Source: Pseudomonas frederiksbergensis (GTDB taxonomy: Bacteria > Pseudomonadota > Gammaproteobacteria > Pseudomonadales > Pseudomonadaceae). Taken from it: a stretch of DNA of 64,000 nt. Under the pieces are notes generated by a model. It did no database searches, had not been told where the DNA came from, and saw only the letters and a list, made by a program, of their open reading frames with translations. The DNA is taken from contig NZ_FNTF01000002.1 in NCBI RefSeq assembly GCF_900105495.1, positions 1,525,501-1,589,500 of the forward strand, written 5' to 3'. Positions 27,352-38,601 of this stretch are shown here, piece after piece (positions within the stretch are counted from its first letter, which is position 1; each line of letters begins with the position of its first letter). Made by a program: the position numbers and the translations under genes.

Positions 27352-28254
27352 ATGAACACGCAATGGAATCTGGAGCAGCTGCGGCTGTTTGTCAGCGTAG
27401 CGGAGCAGCGTTCGTTTTCTGCGGTAGCGCGGGATCAACGCAAGGCGCAGTCGGCAGTCAGCAGTTCGATTGCGCTGCTGGAAGAGGACCTGGGCGTCAG
27501 CCTGTTCGACCGTAGCAGCGGCCGTCAGCCGAAACTCACCGAGGCCGGTCACGCGTTGCTGGACGAGGCGCGGGAAGTGCTGCGCCAATGCGAACGCCTT
27601 AACGGTCGGGCGCTGGCGATGATGCGCGGCCAGGAGGCGCGTTTGCGTGTGGCCCAGGATGAGGCGATGCCTTATCAGCCGATCATCGAAAGCTTCGAAG
27701 CCCTGGCTGAACAATTTCCCAGCCTTGAAGTGCAACTGACCAGTGCGGCCCAAGGCGATGTCGCGCGCAAACTGGTGGAGCGTCGGGCCGATCTGGGGTT
27801 GCTGTTCTATCACGACCAGATTCCCGAAGCGCTCGAGCGCCGGGTGTTGGGCAGCGTTGAAATGGTCACGGTGTGCGGCGTCGGCCACCCACTGGCGCAA
27901 CAGGCCCGGGTCGATTGCCAGCAACTGGCGCAGCATCGACAGTTGCTGATGTCCACGCAGTCGAGTGTCTATCCCGGCAGCGAACCCGCCAGCCCGCAAG
28001 TCTGGCGGGCCGACAGTTTCTACGTGATGGCTGAGTGGCTGGTGCGCGGCCTCGGCTGGGCCTGGCTGCCGCGTCATGTGGTGCAGTACCCGGCGTATCA
28101 GGATCTGATGGTCGAGCTGGACAGCGAATGGACCCCGCCAGCGCTGGTGGTGGAGCTGGTCTGGCGCCGTGATGAGCCTCTGGGGCCGGCGGCTCGTTGG
28201 TTGGCGGAACGTTTTGCCGTGCACTTGCAGACGATCGGTGAAAAAAGCCGATAA
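27352..28254 (+). CDS. LysR-family transcriptional regulator
   Basis: 300 residues with an N-terminal winged helix-turn-helix (LRLFVSVAEQRSFSAVARDQ, then QSAVSSSIALLEEDLGV, residues 8-50) and a C-terminal co-inducer domain. It is divergent from the SMR pump gene with a 103-base gap, an arrangement in which LysR regulators often control the neighbour. It ends 11 bases before waaA and corresponds to PA4989. The inducer and target are unknown. Confidence 0.9.
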   Translation: MNTQWNLEQLRLFVSVAEQRSFSAVARDQRKAQSAVSSSIALLEEDLGVSLFDRSSGRQPKLTEAGHALLDEAREVLRQCERLNGRALAMMRGQEARLRVAQDEAMPYQPIIESFEALAEQFPSLEVQLTSAAQGDVARKLVERRADLGLLFYHDQIPEALERRVLGSVEMVTVCGVGHPLAQQARVDCQQLAQHRQLLMSTQSSVYPGSEPASPQVWRADSFYVMAEWLVRGLGWAWLPRHVVQYPAYQDLMVELDSEWTPPALVVELVWRRDEPLGPAARWLAERFAVHLQTIGEKSR

Positions 28255-28265
28255 ACTCCGCCGCC

Positions 28266-29546
28266 ATGAATAGAACTCTCTACACCGCGCTGTTTTACCT
28301 GGGGCTGCCATTGGTAGCGATTCGGCTGTGGCTGCGGGCGCGCAAGGCGCCGGCGTATGCCAAGCGCATTGGCGAACGTTTCTCCCTCGGGTTACCGACG
28401 ATGAAAACGGGCGGCATCTGGGTGCACGCGGTGTCGGTGGGCGAAAGCATTGCCGCGGCGCCGATGATTCGCGCTTTGCTGCAACGTTATCCCCAGTTGC
28501 CCATTACCGTGACCTGCATGACCCCGACCGGTTCGGAGCGCATCCACGCGCTGTTCGCCAATGAACCGCGCATCCAGCACTGCTATTTGCCTTACGACTT
28601 GCCTTGCGCCGCGAAGCGATTTCTTGATCGGGTCCAGCCGAAACTGGCGGTGATCATGGAAACCGAGCTCTGGCCGAACCATATCCATCAGTGCGCCAGG
28701 CGCGGGATTCCCGTGGCCCTGGCCAATGCGCGACTGTCCGAGCGTTCCGCCAAGGGTTATGGCCGCTTCGGCAAACTGACCCAGCCGATGCTCGCCGAGA
28801 TGAGCCTGTTCGCGGTGCAGACCGAAGCCGAGGCCCAGCGCTTCCGCGATTTGGGTGCGCGCCCGGAAACCGTCGAAGTGACCGGCTCGATCAAGTTCGA
28901 CCTGACCATCGACCCGGCACTGCTTGAGCGTGCCGCCGAGTTGCGTGCGCAATGGCAGGCGCAGGAGCGCGCGGTGTGGATTGCGGCCAGTACGCACGAA
29001 GGCGAAGACGAAGTAGTGCTGGCGGCTCATCGTCAGTTGCTGGCCAATCATCCCGATGCATTGCTGATTCTGGTGCCGCGCCATCCTGAGCGTTTCAATA
29101 CGGTGTTCGAGCTGTGCAGGCAACAGGGTTTCGCCACGGTGCGTCGCTCCACTGGCGACCCGGTCACCGCGCAAACGTCGGTGCTGGTGGGCGACACCAT
29201 GGGTGAGTTGCTGTTTCTGTATGCCTTGGCCGACAGCGCGTTTGTCGGCGGCAGTCTGGTGCCGAACGGCGGGCACAACCTGCTGGAGCCGGCGGCTCTG
29301 GCCAAACCGGTGTTGAGCGGGCCACACCTGTTCAATTTCCTCGAGATCGCCGCACAACTGCGCAGTGCCGGGGCGTTGCAGGAAGTGGAGGATGCCGAAG
29401 GTCTGGCGTTGGCGGTGCAGCGGCTGTTCGAATTGCCGAGCGATGCGCAACGGATGGCGCAGGCGGGGTTGAAAGTGATGCGCACCAATCAGGGCGCGTT
29501 GCAGCGATTGCTGGATGGGTTGGGGCGGTTGATCGACAAGTCCTGA
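28266..29546 (+). CDS. waaA: 3-deoxy-D-manno-octulosonic acid (Kdo) transferase
   Basis: Adds Kdo to lipid IVA at the inner membrane, the first step of LPS core assembly. The 426-residue GT30 enzyme has an N-terminal membrane anchor, the acceptor-site motif VHAVSVGESIAAAPMIRALL with the catalytic Glu at about residue 61, and the donor-site segment SAFVGGSLVPNGGHNLLEPA (about residue 321). It lies away from the main core cluster, immediately downstream of the LysR gene, and ends at a perfect hairpin. Confidence 0.95.
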   Translation: MNRTLYTALFYLGLPLVAIRLWLRARKAPAYAKRIGERFSLGLPTMKTGGIWVHAVSVGESIAAAPMIRALLQRYPQLPITVTCMTPTGSERIHALFANEPRIQHCYLPYDLPCAAKRFLDRVQPKLAVIMETELWPNHIHQCARRGIPVALANARLSERSAKGYGRFGKLTQPMLAEMSLFAVQTEAEAQRFRDLGARPETVEVTGSIKFDLTIDPALLERAAELRAQWQAQERAVWIAASTHEGEDEVVLAAHRQLLANHPDALLILVPRHPERFNTVFELCRQQGFATVRRSTGDPVTAQTSVLVGDTMGELLFLYALADSAFVGGSLVPNGGHNLLEPAALAKPVLSGPHLFNFLEIAAQLRSAGALQEVEDAEGLALAVQRLFELPSDAQRMAQAGLKVMRTNQGALQRLLDGLGRLIDKS

Positions 29547-29563
29547 ATCTGTCGCTGATCCAT

Positions 29564-29593
29564 TGTGGCGAGGGGGCAAGCCCCCTCGCCACA
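29564..29593. repeat. Single REP hairpin, TGTGGCGAGGG family
   Basis: TGTGGCGAGGGGGC, loop aa, GCCCCCTCGCCACA: a 14-pair perfect stem. It lies between the convergent waaA and tolC-like genes, 17 bases after waaA and 9 bases before the tolC stop, so it probably serves as a terminator or mRNA 3-prime stabiliser for both. Confidence 0.8.
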
Positions 29594-29602
29594 GGTTTAC
29601 CT

Positions 29603-31042
29603 TTACTGCGTTGGATTGGCTTTGAGTTGCTCCGCCGCAGCCTTCGCCAGGTCCGGCGGCAAGAAGTCTTTATCCGGGTTGTAATCAGCCTTCAGATAAC
29701 GCGCCAGGTCCTGCAAGTCCCCCGGGTTCAACGTGCCCGCGGCCTGTTTCAAGCGCAGGTTGTCGAGGATGTAGTCGTAACGCGTGTTGTTGTAGTCGCG
29801 CACCGAGGTGTACAGCTGACGCTGGGCATCCAGTACGTCGACGATGTTCCGTGTGCCCACCTGATAACCGATTTCGGTCGCTTCCACCGCGCTCTGGTTG
29901 GAGATGATCGACTGCTTGCGCGCCTGCACCTGCTCGACGTCGGTGTTCACCGCGCGGTGCAGGTTGCGGGTGCTTTCGACGATTTGCCGGCGCAGGGCTT
30001 CACGTTGCTGCTCGGACTGATCCAGCTGGGCATACGATTGACGCACCTGGGAATTGATCAGGCCGCCGCTGTAGATCGGGATATTCAGTTGCAGGCCCAC
30101 GGTGGTCTGGTCAACGTCGCCCTTGTAGGGCGAGCCGAAGACATTCGGGTTGCTGAAGCCCAGGGCATCGTTATCGCCTTTCTCGTACTTCGCCACGGCG
30201 TCCAGGGTCGGCGCGTGGCCGGCCTTGCGCTGCTTGAGGGTTTCTTCGGCGGCGCTAACGGCGTAGTTGCTGGCCAACAGATTGAGGTTCTGCCTGGCCG
30301 CCGTATCGACCCAGGATTTGGCGTCGTTCGGTGATGGCGGCAGAATCGGCAGGGTGTGGACAATGCCCTGAATCGAGTTGTACTGACGGTTGGTCAGGGT
30401 GATCAGGGCTTCGAACGCATCATCCACCTGACGCTGCGCGACGATCCGGTTGGCCCGCGCGGTGTCGTAACTGGCCTGGGATTGCAGCACGTCGGTCTTG
30501 TCCGACAGGCCGACATCGAAGCGCTCGTTGGATTGATCGAGCTGGCGTTTGAATGCGGCTTCCTCGGCCTTGGTCGAGGCCAGGTTGTCCTGGGTGCGCA
30601 ATACGTTGAAGTAGCTTTCGGCGGTCTGCAGGATCAGGTTTTGCTGGGTCGCCGAGAGTTGCAACGCGGCCTGTTCATTAACGTCCTTGGCAGCCTGGAA
30701 CTGGAACCAGCGATCGGCCCGGAACAGCGGTTGCGCCAGCGTTGCCTGATACGAATGAGCATTGCGGGTAAAGGTGGACGCAGGCTGATCGATCGACGTG
30801 CGCACGTTAGCCACTTCGGCACCGCCAGAGAGGTTCGGCAGCAGCCCGGCGCGAGCCTGGGGCACGACTTCTTTCTGGGCGCCATATTGGGCGATGGCGG
30901 CAGCAAGGTCGGCGTTATTGTCCACCGCTTCCTGGTAGACGCTGACCAGATCGGTTTTGGTCGATAAGGGCGCTTCTGCTGCCCAGGCCATTCCATTGGA
31001 CGCACAAGACACGGCAACGGCCAGTGAGAGTTTGCGCAGCAT
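29603..31042 (-). CDS. tolC: TolC-family outer-membrane efflux/secretion channel
   Basis: Trimeric outer-membrane channel protein of type I secretion and efflux systems. The 479-residue precursor has a signal peptide (MLRKLSLAVAVSCASNGMAW, cleavage after about residue 22) and two OEP repeats rich in heptad helices (LQLSATQQNLILQTAESYF near residue 130; LDQSEQQREALRRQIVEST near residue 340). It lies at the PA4974 (OpmH) position, divergent from thiC. The tail is short and polar. No membrane-fusion or pump gene is adjacent, as for other general-purpose TolC proteins. Confidence 0.92.
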   Translation of the reverse strand: MLRKLSLAVAVSCASNGMAWAAEAPLSTKTDLVSVYQEAVDNNADLAAAIAQYGAQKEVVPQARAGLLPNLSGGAEVANVRTSIDQPASTFTRNAHSYQATLAQPLFRADRWFQFQAAKDVNEQAALQLSATQQNLILQTAESYFNVLRTQDNLASTKAEEAAFKRQLDQSNERFDVGLSDKTDVLQSQASYDTARANRIVAQRQVDDAFEALITLTNRQYNSIQGIVHTLPILPPSPNDAKSWVDTAARQNLNLLASNYAVSAAEETLKQRKAGHAPTLDAVAKYEKGDNDALGFSNPNVFGSPYKGDVDQTTVGLQLNIPIYSGGLINSQVRQSYAQLDQSEQQREALRRQIVESTRNLHRAVNTDVEQVQARKQSIISNQSAVEATEIGYQVGTRNIVDVLDAQRQLYTSVRDYNNTRYDYILDNLRLKQAAGTLNPGDLQDLARYLKADYNPDKDFLPPDLAKAAAEQLKANPTQ

Positions 31043-31200
31043 GAGGCCATCCCTAAAAAATTACGCTGATAATTTGAGCGCCAAGGCTACGGCGCGGCCC
31101 ATACAGCGTCAAGGCGCGGTATGGCGTAGCGAGTGTAGTTGTGCGCAACGACCGCAACAATCCTGTAATTGCGCCATTCATCACGGTGTTTACCGCGGTG

Positions 31201-31230
31201 TTGGCGTTCTTTGCCGGTTGTGTCTAGACT
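31201..31230 (+). promoter_or_regulatory. Candidate sigma-70 promoter of the thiC leader
   Basis: TTGGCG (31201-31206) and TAGACT (31225-31230) are separated by 18 bases and each matches the consensus in four of six positions. Transcription would begin about ten bases later, right at the 5-prime edge of the TPP riboswitch, which is the main support for the call. Confidence 0.5.
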
Positions 31231-31240
31231 GGCCGGGTTC

Positions 31241-33393
<2,153 letters not shown>

Positions 33394-33401
33394 TCCTGTA
33401 C

Positions 33402-33505
33402 TGATCGTTCCCACGCTCTGCGTGGGAATGCAGCCCGTGACGCTCCGCGTCACTGGACGCGGAGCGTCCCTAGAGGCATTCCCACGCGGAGCGTGGGAAC
33501 GATCA
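33402..33505. repeat. Palindromic element, GATCGTTCCCACGC family, copy 2
   Basis: Arms 33402-33431 and 33476-33505 are 30-bp reverse complements with one mismatch; the middle has gacgctccgcgtc and ggacgcggagcgtcc palindromes. It matches copy 1 at 23623 over most of its length. It lies between thiC and cytX, on the same strand, and would separate or attenuate their transcription. Confidence 0.85.
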
Positions 33506-33533
33506 CAACAAATGCCCCTCTGAGATAACACCC

Positions 33534-34826
33534 TTGAGCATTCAACCCAGCACGTATTCCCCTGATATCGCGGTGCCCCAAGACAAACGTGTCTTCGGCG
33601 GCCGCGATCTGTTTTCCCTGTGGTTTTCCCTCGGCATCGGTCTGATGGTGTTGCAGACCGGCGCTCTGCTCGCGCCAGGTCTGGGCCTGTCCGGCTCGCT
33701 GCTGGCAATCTTCCTCGGCACGCTGGTCGGCGTTTTGCTGCTGGCCGCGGTCGGCGTGATCGGTAGCGACACCGGTCTGTCGTCGATGGCCGCGCTCAAA
33801 CTCAGCCTCGGTGCAAAAGGCGCGAGCCTGCCGGCCGTGCTGAACCTGCTGCAACTGATCGGTTGGGGCTCGTTCGAAATCATCGTCATGCGCGACGCCG
33901 CCAGCCTGCTCGGTGCGCGGGCGTTCAGCGAAGGCAGCCTGCTGTCCAATCCACTGCTGTGGACTGTGTTCTTTGGTGGTTTGGCGACCTTGCTGGCCGT
34001 CAGTGGTCCGCTGACATTCGTGCGACAGATCCTACGCAAGTGGGGCATCTGGTTGCTGCTGGCCGCGTGCATCTGGCTGACCTGGAACCTGTTCGCCAAA
34101 GCTGATCTGGCGGCGCTGTGGGCGCAGGCCGGTGATGGTTCGATGCCGTTCGCCGTGGGCTTCGACATTGCCATCGCCATGCCGCTGTCGTGGTTGCCGC
34201 TGATTGCCGACTACTCACGTTTCGGCAAGCGTGCAAAAAACGTGTTCGGCGGTACAGCGATCGGCTTCTTTATCGGTAACTTCTGGTTGATGAGCCTGGG
34301 CGTGGCCTACACCCTGGCGTTCGCGCCGAGCGGAGAAGTGAATGCCTTGCTGTTGGCATTGGCAGGTGCCGGCTTGGGGATTCCGCTGCTGCTGATCCTG
34401 TTGGACGAGTCGGAAAACGCCTTCGCCGACATTCACTCGGCGGCCGTTTCCAGCGGAATACTGCTGCGCTTGAAAGTTGAGCATCTGGCACTGGCAATTG
34501 GCGTGATCTGCACACTAATCGCCTGCCTGGCGCCGCTGGCCCAGTACCAAAACTTCCTGCTGTTGATCGGTTCGGTGTTTGCGCCGCTGTTCGGCGTGGT
34601 GCTGGTGGATCACTTCATCCTGCGCAAGCGCAGTGCTCGCGTGGCGTCAGCCGCATTGCGCTGGCCGGCGTTGCTCGCCTGGTTGGGCGGGGTGAGTACC
34701 TATCATTTGCTGGCCAATCTGTATCCTGACATCGGCGCAACCCTGCCGTCGCTGATCCTGGCAGGGCTGCTGCAACTGCTGCTCGGTCGAGCCTTCAGCT
34801 ACGGCCGGGAAACAGCTCGGGCTTGA
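33534..34826 (+). CDS. cytX: Putative hydroxymethylpyrimidine transporter CytX (NCS1 family)
   Basis: 430-residue inner-membrane permease with about twelve hydrophobic helices, of the nucleobase:cation symporter-1 family. CytX is associated with thiamine genes and thought to import the pyrimidine precursor HMP, which fits its place after thiC. The N-terminal FGGRDLFSLWFSLGIGLMVL is the NCS1 helix 1. The start is a TTG at 33534, where the conserved CytX N-terminus (SIQPSTYSPDIAVPQDKRVF) begins. Its 3-prime end overlaps the convergent gene by 32 bases. Confidence 0.88.
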   Translation: MSIQPSTYSPDIAVPQDKRVFGGRDLFSLWFSLGIGLMVLQTGALLAPGLGLSGSLLAIFLGTLVGVLLLAAVGVIGSDTGLSSMAALKLSLGAKGASLPAVLNLLQLIGWGSFEIIVMRDAASLLGARAFSEGSLLSNPLLWTVFFGGLATLLAVSGPLTFVRQILRKWGIWLLLAACIWLTWNLFAKADLAALWAQAGDGSMPFAVGFDIAIAMPLSWLPLIADYSRFGKRAKNVFGGTAIGFFIGNFWLMSLGVAYTLAFAPSGEVNALLLALAGAGLGIPLLLILLDESENAFADIHSAAVSSGILLRLKVEHLALAIGVICTLIACLAPLAQYQNFLLLIGSVFAPLFGVVLVDHFILRKRSARVASAALRWPALLAWLGGVSTYHLLANLYPDIGATLPSLILAGLLQLLLGRAFSYGRETARA

Positions 34827-35541
34827 GAATACCGTTCAGGCGCGGGTAGGGGATCTTCAGTTCGACGTGGCCCAGCGCGTATGGCGCGATGGTGCTCACT
34901 TCGTACTTGAGGATCACCCCGCCGTACGTCAGCGCAATGTTTTGGGTTTTGACGAAGGGCCAGCTCTTCACGAACTCTGGCTCCTGATCAAGCTTGGTGC
35001 TGATCAGCCAGCTGTTGTGCGCTACTTGCGCCGCTTTCCAGAACGCTTCTTCCTGCCCCGGGACCAACATGTCCGACAGCGTCAGCACTTTATGCTGCTG
35101 GCGTGAATAGTTGATGAAACTGCGGCCCGGCGTGCCATGGGCACCGCCAGTGTCCAGGTAGCTGGAAAATTCGACGATCACCAAGCCGTCATGCTGCTCA
35201 CGTACCTTGGCTTGCAAGTAACTGCTGTTACGCGGGCCGGCACTGCTCAAAAACTGCTCGCGATACGCGGCCAGCGTCGGCGCCACCGGGGCGTCGGGCG
35301 AGGTGCGAGTCAGTTGCAGCAGGCGTTTTTCGATGATGCCGTCAAGCGCAGGTTCGGCAGGGAAGCGCAGCGTATCGATGTTAACCAGCGGGCAGTCAGC
35401 GGTTGTGCAACCCGGTTTCAGCTGTTCGGATGCATCGCGGGTAGTTTCCAGCGGCGCCCGGTAGTTGGGTTGGAACAAACTCTGGCAGGCGCCCAAAGTC
35501 AGGGCGATTGCAGCCACGGAGGCGATTTTAAAAAGCGACAT
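34795..35541 (-). CDS. RsiV-family (DUF3298) lipoprotein
   Basis: 248-residue protein with a lipoprotein signal peptide (MSLFKIASVAAIALTLGAC, Cys 19) and a DUF3298/RsiV-like C-terminal domain, recognisable by YLDTGGAHGTPGRSFINYS (about residue 128) and HKVLTLSDMLVPGQEEAFW. In Bacillus RsiV this fold binds lysozyme, but the domain is widespread and the function here is unknown. It corresponds to PA4972. It lacks the anti-sigma part of true RsiV. Convergent with cytX, sharing 32 bases. Confidence 0.82.
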   Translation of the reverse strand: MSLFKIASVAAIALTLGACQSLFQPNYRAPLETTRDASEQLKPGCTTADCPLVNIDTLRFPAEPALDGIIEKRLLQLTRTSPDAPVAPTLAAYREQFLSSAGPRNSSYLQAKVREQHDGLVIVEFSSYLDTGGAHGTPGRSFINYSRQQHKVLTLSDMLVPGQEEAFWKAAQVAHNSWLISTKLDQEPEFVKSWPFVKTQNIALTYGGVILKYEVSTIAPYALGHVELKIPYPRLNGILKPELFPGRS

Positions 35542-35770
35542 GGGCGTCCTTCATGAAACTGGGAAAGGCAAAAAGTTATCCGCTTCGACTCTCAACGAAG
35601 CAGTCAGTTCGCCACTAAGCTGATTAGAGTTGGTTTTGCTCTCACCGTCTATCCCGCTGACTGGAAAGGGGCTGCATCAAACATCGCGGGCGCGTTAGGA
35701 TGGCGCGAAGTCGAGGTTGCAAGTAACAAAAAGGAGCCTCATAACGGATTTGCAGTAAACGAGGATAGTC

Positions 35771-36388
35771 ATGACTGATTTTGCCAACGCCGTTCCGACC
35801 GCCGTTGATATCGTTCGGCGCGAAAAGTGCTACGAGGGTTTCTACAAGCTCGATCGTGTGCACTTGCGCCACGAATTGTTCGCCGGGGGCATGAGTCGCG
35901 AGATCAATCGTGAAGTGTTCGTTCGCCACGATGCGGTGTGCGTGCTGCCGTACGATCCGCAGCGCGATGAAGTGGTGTTGATCGAGCAGTTTCGCGTCGG
36001 CGCCATGAGCAAAACCGACAATCCATGGCTGATCGAACTGGTCGCCGGTCTGATCGACAAGGATGAGGTGCCGGAAGAAGTTGCTCACCGCGAAGCGCAG
36101 GAGGAAGCTGGGCTTGTGTTCGGGGCGCTTTGGCCGATGACCAAATATTTTCCATCGCCGGGCGGCAGCAATGAATTTGTGCACTTGTACCTGGGGCGCT
36201 GTGACAGTGTAGGGGTCGGTGGCCTGCATGGGCTGGAGGAAGAAGCAGAAGATATCCGCGTCACGGTCTGGGCGTTCGAAGATGCCTTGCAAGCCGTACG
36301 CGACGGACGAATTGCCAACGCGGCCAGCATCATTGCCTTGCAATGGTTAGCTTTGAACCGCGTTGAAGTGAGGGGGTTATGGTCGTAA
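35771..36388 (+). CDS. nudF: ADP-ribose pyrophosphatase (Nudix)
   Basis: Hydrolyses ADP-ribose to AMP and ribose 5-phosphate in the cytosol. The 205-residue protein has a complete Nudix box: G-LIDKD-E-VPEEVAH-REAQEEAGL at about residues 96-118, with all catalytic Glu residues. YFPSPGGSNEFVHLYLG follows as in NudF. The next gene starts ten bases before its stop, and the order nudF, DUF1249, cpdA, yqiA, parE matches the E. coli nudF-yqiB-cpdA-yqiA-parE cluster. Confidence 0.93.
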   Translation: MTDFANAVPTAVDIVRREKCYEGFYKLDRVHLRHELFAGGMSREINREVFVRHDAVCVLPYDPQRDEVVLIEQFRVGAMSKTDNPWLIELVAGLIDKDEVPEEVAHREAQEEAGLVFGALWPMTKYFPSPGGSNEFVHLYLGRCDSVGVGGLHGLEEEAEDIRVTVWAFEDALQAVRDGRIANAASIIALQWLALNRVEVRGLWS

Positions 36389-36831
36389 ACAAGTTGCGCG
36401 ATCGCTATAGGGTCGACCTGGTGGGGCTGCAAGCCTCCTGCGAGGCCAACTACGCGCGCCTGATGCGATTGCTGCCCGACATGCGCAACGAACCGGAGGC
36501 GCGGCGCATAGCCGTGACCCACGGCGAGCAGATGCTCGGCGTACTGGCCCTCGAAGTCCTTCAAGTCTGCCCGTACACCACAACCCTGCAAGTACGCCAG
36601 GAACACAGCCTGCCGTGGCTGCCGGTGCCGCAACTGGAAGTTCAGGTCTATCACGACGCGTGCATGGCCGAAGTGGTCAGCGCCGAACATGCACGACGCT
36701 TTCGCGGCATCTATCCTTACCCGAATGCCTCAATGCATCAGCCGGACGAAAAGGCCCAGCTGAATATGTTCCTGGGCGAGTGGCTGAGCCATTGCCTGGC
36801 CTGCGGACACGAGTACGCGGTGGTGCGGTAG
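36379..36831 (+). CDS. DUF1249 (YqiB) family protein
   Basis: 150-residue conserved cytosolic protein of unknown function, equivalent to E. coli YqiB by sequence style and position. Features: DLVGLQASCEANYARLMRLL near residue 14, a beta-rich middle (YTTTLQVRQEHSLPWLPVPQ) and the C-terminal KAQLNMFLGEWLSHCLACGH. No catalytic motif is apparent. It overlaps nudF by ten bases and precedes cpdA. Confidence 0.85.
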   Translation: MVVNKLRDRYRVDLVGLQASCEANYARLMRLLPDMRNEPEARRIAVTHGEQMLGVLALEVLQVCPYTTTLQVRQEHSLPWLPVPQLEVQVYHDACMAEVVSAEHARRFRGIYPYPNASMHQPDEKAQLNMFLGEWLSHCLACGHEYAVVR

Positions 36832-36935
36832 CGGTAGATGTGAACTGCGTCAGGTTCACAGGTTTCCCCTTTTGATCATCCCCCAGCATAATTGCGGCAC
36901 TCATCCATCCCGTGATTCAGCCCTGGGAGAACGCC

Positions 36936-37751
36936 TTGCCGAGCGTATCCACTTTGACCACCGCCGATCCGGCGTTGCTGGTGCAACTGTCCGACAGTCA
37001 TCTGTTTGCCGAAACGGACGAAACGTTGCTGGGCATGAATACCCGGGACAGCCTGCAAAAAGTCATCGAGCTGGTGCGGCGTCAGCAGCCGCAGATCGAC
37101 TTGATCATTGCCAGTGGCGATCTTTCTCAGGACGGGACGCTGGAGTCCTATCAGCAGTTTCGTGACCTGACGCGGCAACTCGATGCGCCGGCGCGCTGGA
37201 TTCCCGGCAATCACGATGAGCCGCAGATCATGGCGCAGGCCGCCGTGCAGAGTGCGTTGCTGGAGCCGGTGGTGGATGTCGGTAACTGGCGCGTCACATT
37301 GCTCGATTCGGCCGTACCGGGTTCGGTGCCGGGGTATTTGCAGGATGAGCAGTTACAGTTGCTGGTCCGCTCGTTGAGCGAGGCGCCAGAACGGCATCAT
37401 CTGGTGTGCTTGCATCATCATCCGGTGTCGATCGGGTGTGCGTGGATGGAGCCGATCGGATTGCGCAATCCAGACGCATTGTTTGCCGTGCTGGATCGGT
37501 TTGCGCAGGTGCGCGCTGTTTTATGGGGGCATGTGCATCAAGAGATCGATCAGGTTCGCAATGGCGTGCGGCTGATTGCCTCGCCTTCGACCTGTATTCA
37601 GTTCGAACCGGGCAGTGATGATTTCAAGGTCAGTGACCAGGCGCCGGGGTATCGGTGGTTGCGGCTTTTGCCGGATGGTCAGCTGGAAACCGGCGTGGAA
37701 CGCGTTACCGGTTTCGACTTCCAGATCGATTACGGCTCCAACGGTTACTGA
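36936..37751 (+). CDS. cpdA: 3',5'-cyclic AMP phosphodiesterase
   Basis: Calcineurin-like metallophosphoesterase that lowers cAMP and so Vfr/Crp activity. The 271-residue protein has the full metal-binding set: DSHLF (residue 19), GDLSQDG (about residue 62), GNHDE (about residue 93), HHHPVSIG (about residue 163) and GHVHQE (about residue 202). A TTG start at 36936 is preferred, since GGGAG at 36925-36929 is spaced six bases from it and PSVSTLTTADPALLVQLSD is the usual start; a GTG 24 bases upstream is possible. Confidence 0.92.
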   Translation: MPSVSTLTTADPALLVQLSDSHLFAETDETLLGMNTRDSLQKVIELVRRQQPQIDLIIASGDLSQDGTLESYQQFRDLTRQLDAPARWIPGNHDEPQIMAQAAVQSALLEPVVDVGNWRVTLLDSAVPGSVPGYLQDEQLQLLVRSLSEAPERHHLVCLHHHPVSIGCAWMEPIGLRNPDALFAVLDRFAQVRAVLWGHVHQEIDQVRNGVRLIASPSTCIQFEPGSDDFKVSDQAPGYRWLRLLPDGQLETGVERVTGFDFQIDYGSNGY

Positions 37752-37774
37752 ACTCTCAGAAAGACCGCGGCGCG

Positions 37775-37844
37775 GCCATCGCGAGCAGGCTCGCTCCCAC
37801 ATTGGAATGCATATCCCTGTGGGAGCGAGCCTGCTCGCGATGGC
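37775..37844. repeat. REPIN, GGGAGCGAGC family
   Basis: gccatcgcgagcaggctcgc (from 37775) and its complement ending at 37844, with a 16-base middle. It lies between cpdA and yqiA, 23 bases after the cpdA stop, and probably stabilises or ends the cpdA mRNA. Confidence 0.88.
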
Positions 37845-37937
37845 GTCCGCCAAGACAACCTGGTTCCCACGGATATCCCCGATCCCCCCGACTCCCTGTA
37901 AACTCCGCCTTCTTTACCCGACGCACAGGGAGCTCAA

Positions 37938-38546
37938 ATGTCTGGTTCGATCCTTTATATCCACGGTTTCAACAGCGCGCCTTCGTCTAAAAAGGCCACG
38001 CAGTTGGTTCAAGTAATGGAACGTCTGGGCTTGAGCGAACAGTTGCGCGTCCCGGCCTTGCATCACCATCCGCGTGAGGCCATCGGTCAGCTAAACAAGG
38101 CGATTGAGGAGCTTGGGCGGCCACTGCTGGTCGGCAGCTCACTCGGCGGCTACTATGCGACTCACTTGGCCGAGCGCCATGGCCTCAAGGCCCTGTTGAT
38201 CAACCCTGCCGTCAGCCCGCACCGGATGTTCGACGGGTATCTGGGGACGCAGAAAAACCTGTATACCGATGAGGCCTGGGAATTGACCCACGACCACGTG
38301 ACGGCCTTGGCCGAGCTGGAAGTGCCGGCGCCCCAGGACCCGCAGCGGTATCAGGTATGGTTGCAGACCGGCGATGAAACGCTGGACTACCGCCTCGCCC
38401 AGCAGTATTACCGGGCCTGTGCCTTGCGCATCCAGGCCGGCGGCGACCATAGCTTCCAGGGTTTTGCCGAGCAATTGCCGGCAATGCTGAGTTTTGCCGG
38501 CATCGGCGCAGATTTGTATCAGGCGATTGATTTCACTGCTTTGTGA
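37938..38546 (+). CDS. yqiA: YqiA-family esterase (alpha/beta hydrolase)
   Basis: 202-residue hydrolase. Residues SGSILYIHGFNSAPSSKKA begin the fold with the oxyanion His-Gly; the nucleophile elbow GSSLGGYYATHLAER places the Ser at about residue 71; the C-terminal AGGDHSFQGF supplies the catalytic His. E. coli YqiA hydrolyses short acyl esters and lies next to parE, as here. The natural substrate is unknown. Confidence 0.9.
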   Translation: MSGSILYIHGFNSAPSSKKATQLVQVMERLGLSEQLRVPALHHHPREAIGQLNKAIEELGRPLLVGSSLGGYYATHLAERHGLKALLINPAVSPHRMFDGYLGTQKNLYTDEAWELTHDHVTALAELEVPAPQDPQRYQVWLQTGDETLDYRLAQQYYRACALRIQAGGDHSFQGFAEQLPAMLSFAGIGADLYQAIDFTAL

Positions 38547-38601
38547 ACCGTCGCCCCTATTTTCAACGAACACTCTTTTTACAGGCGGACGACGAGACCC
38601 C

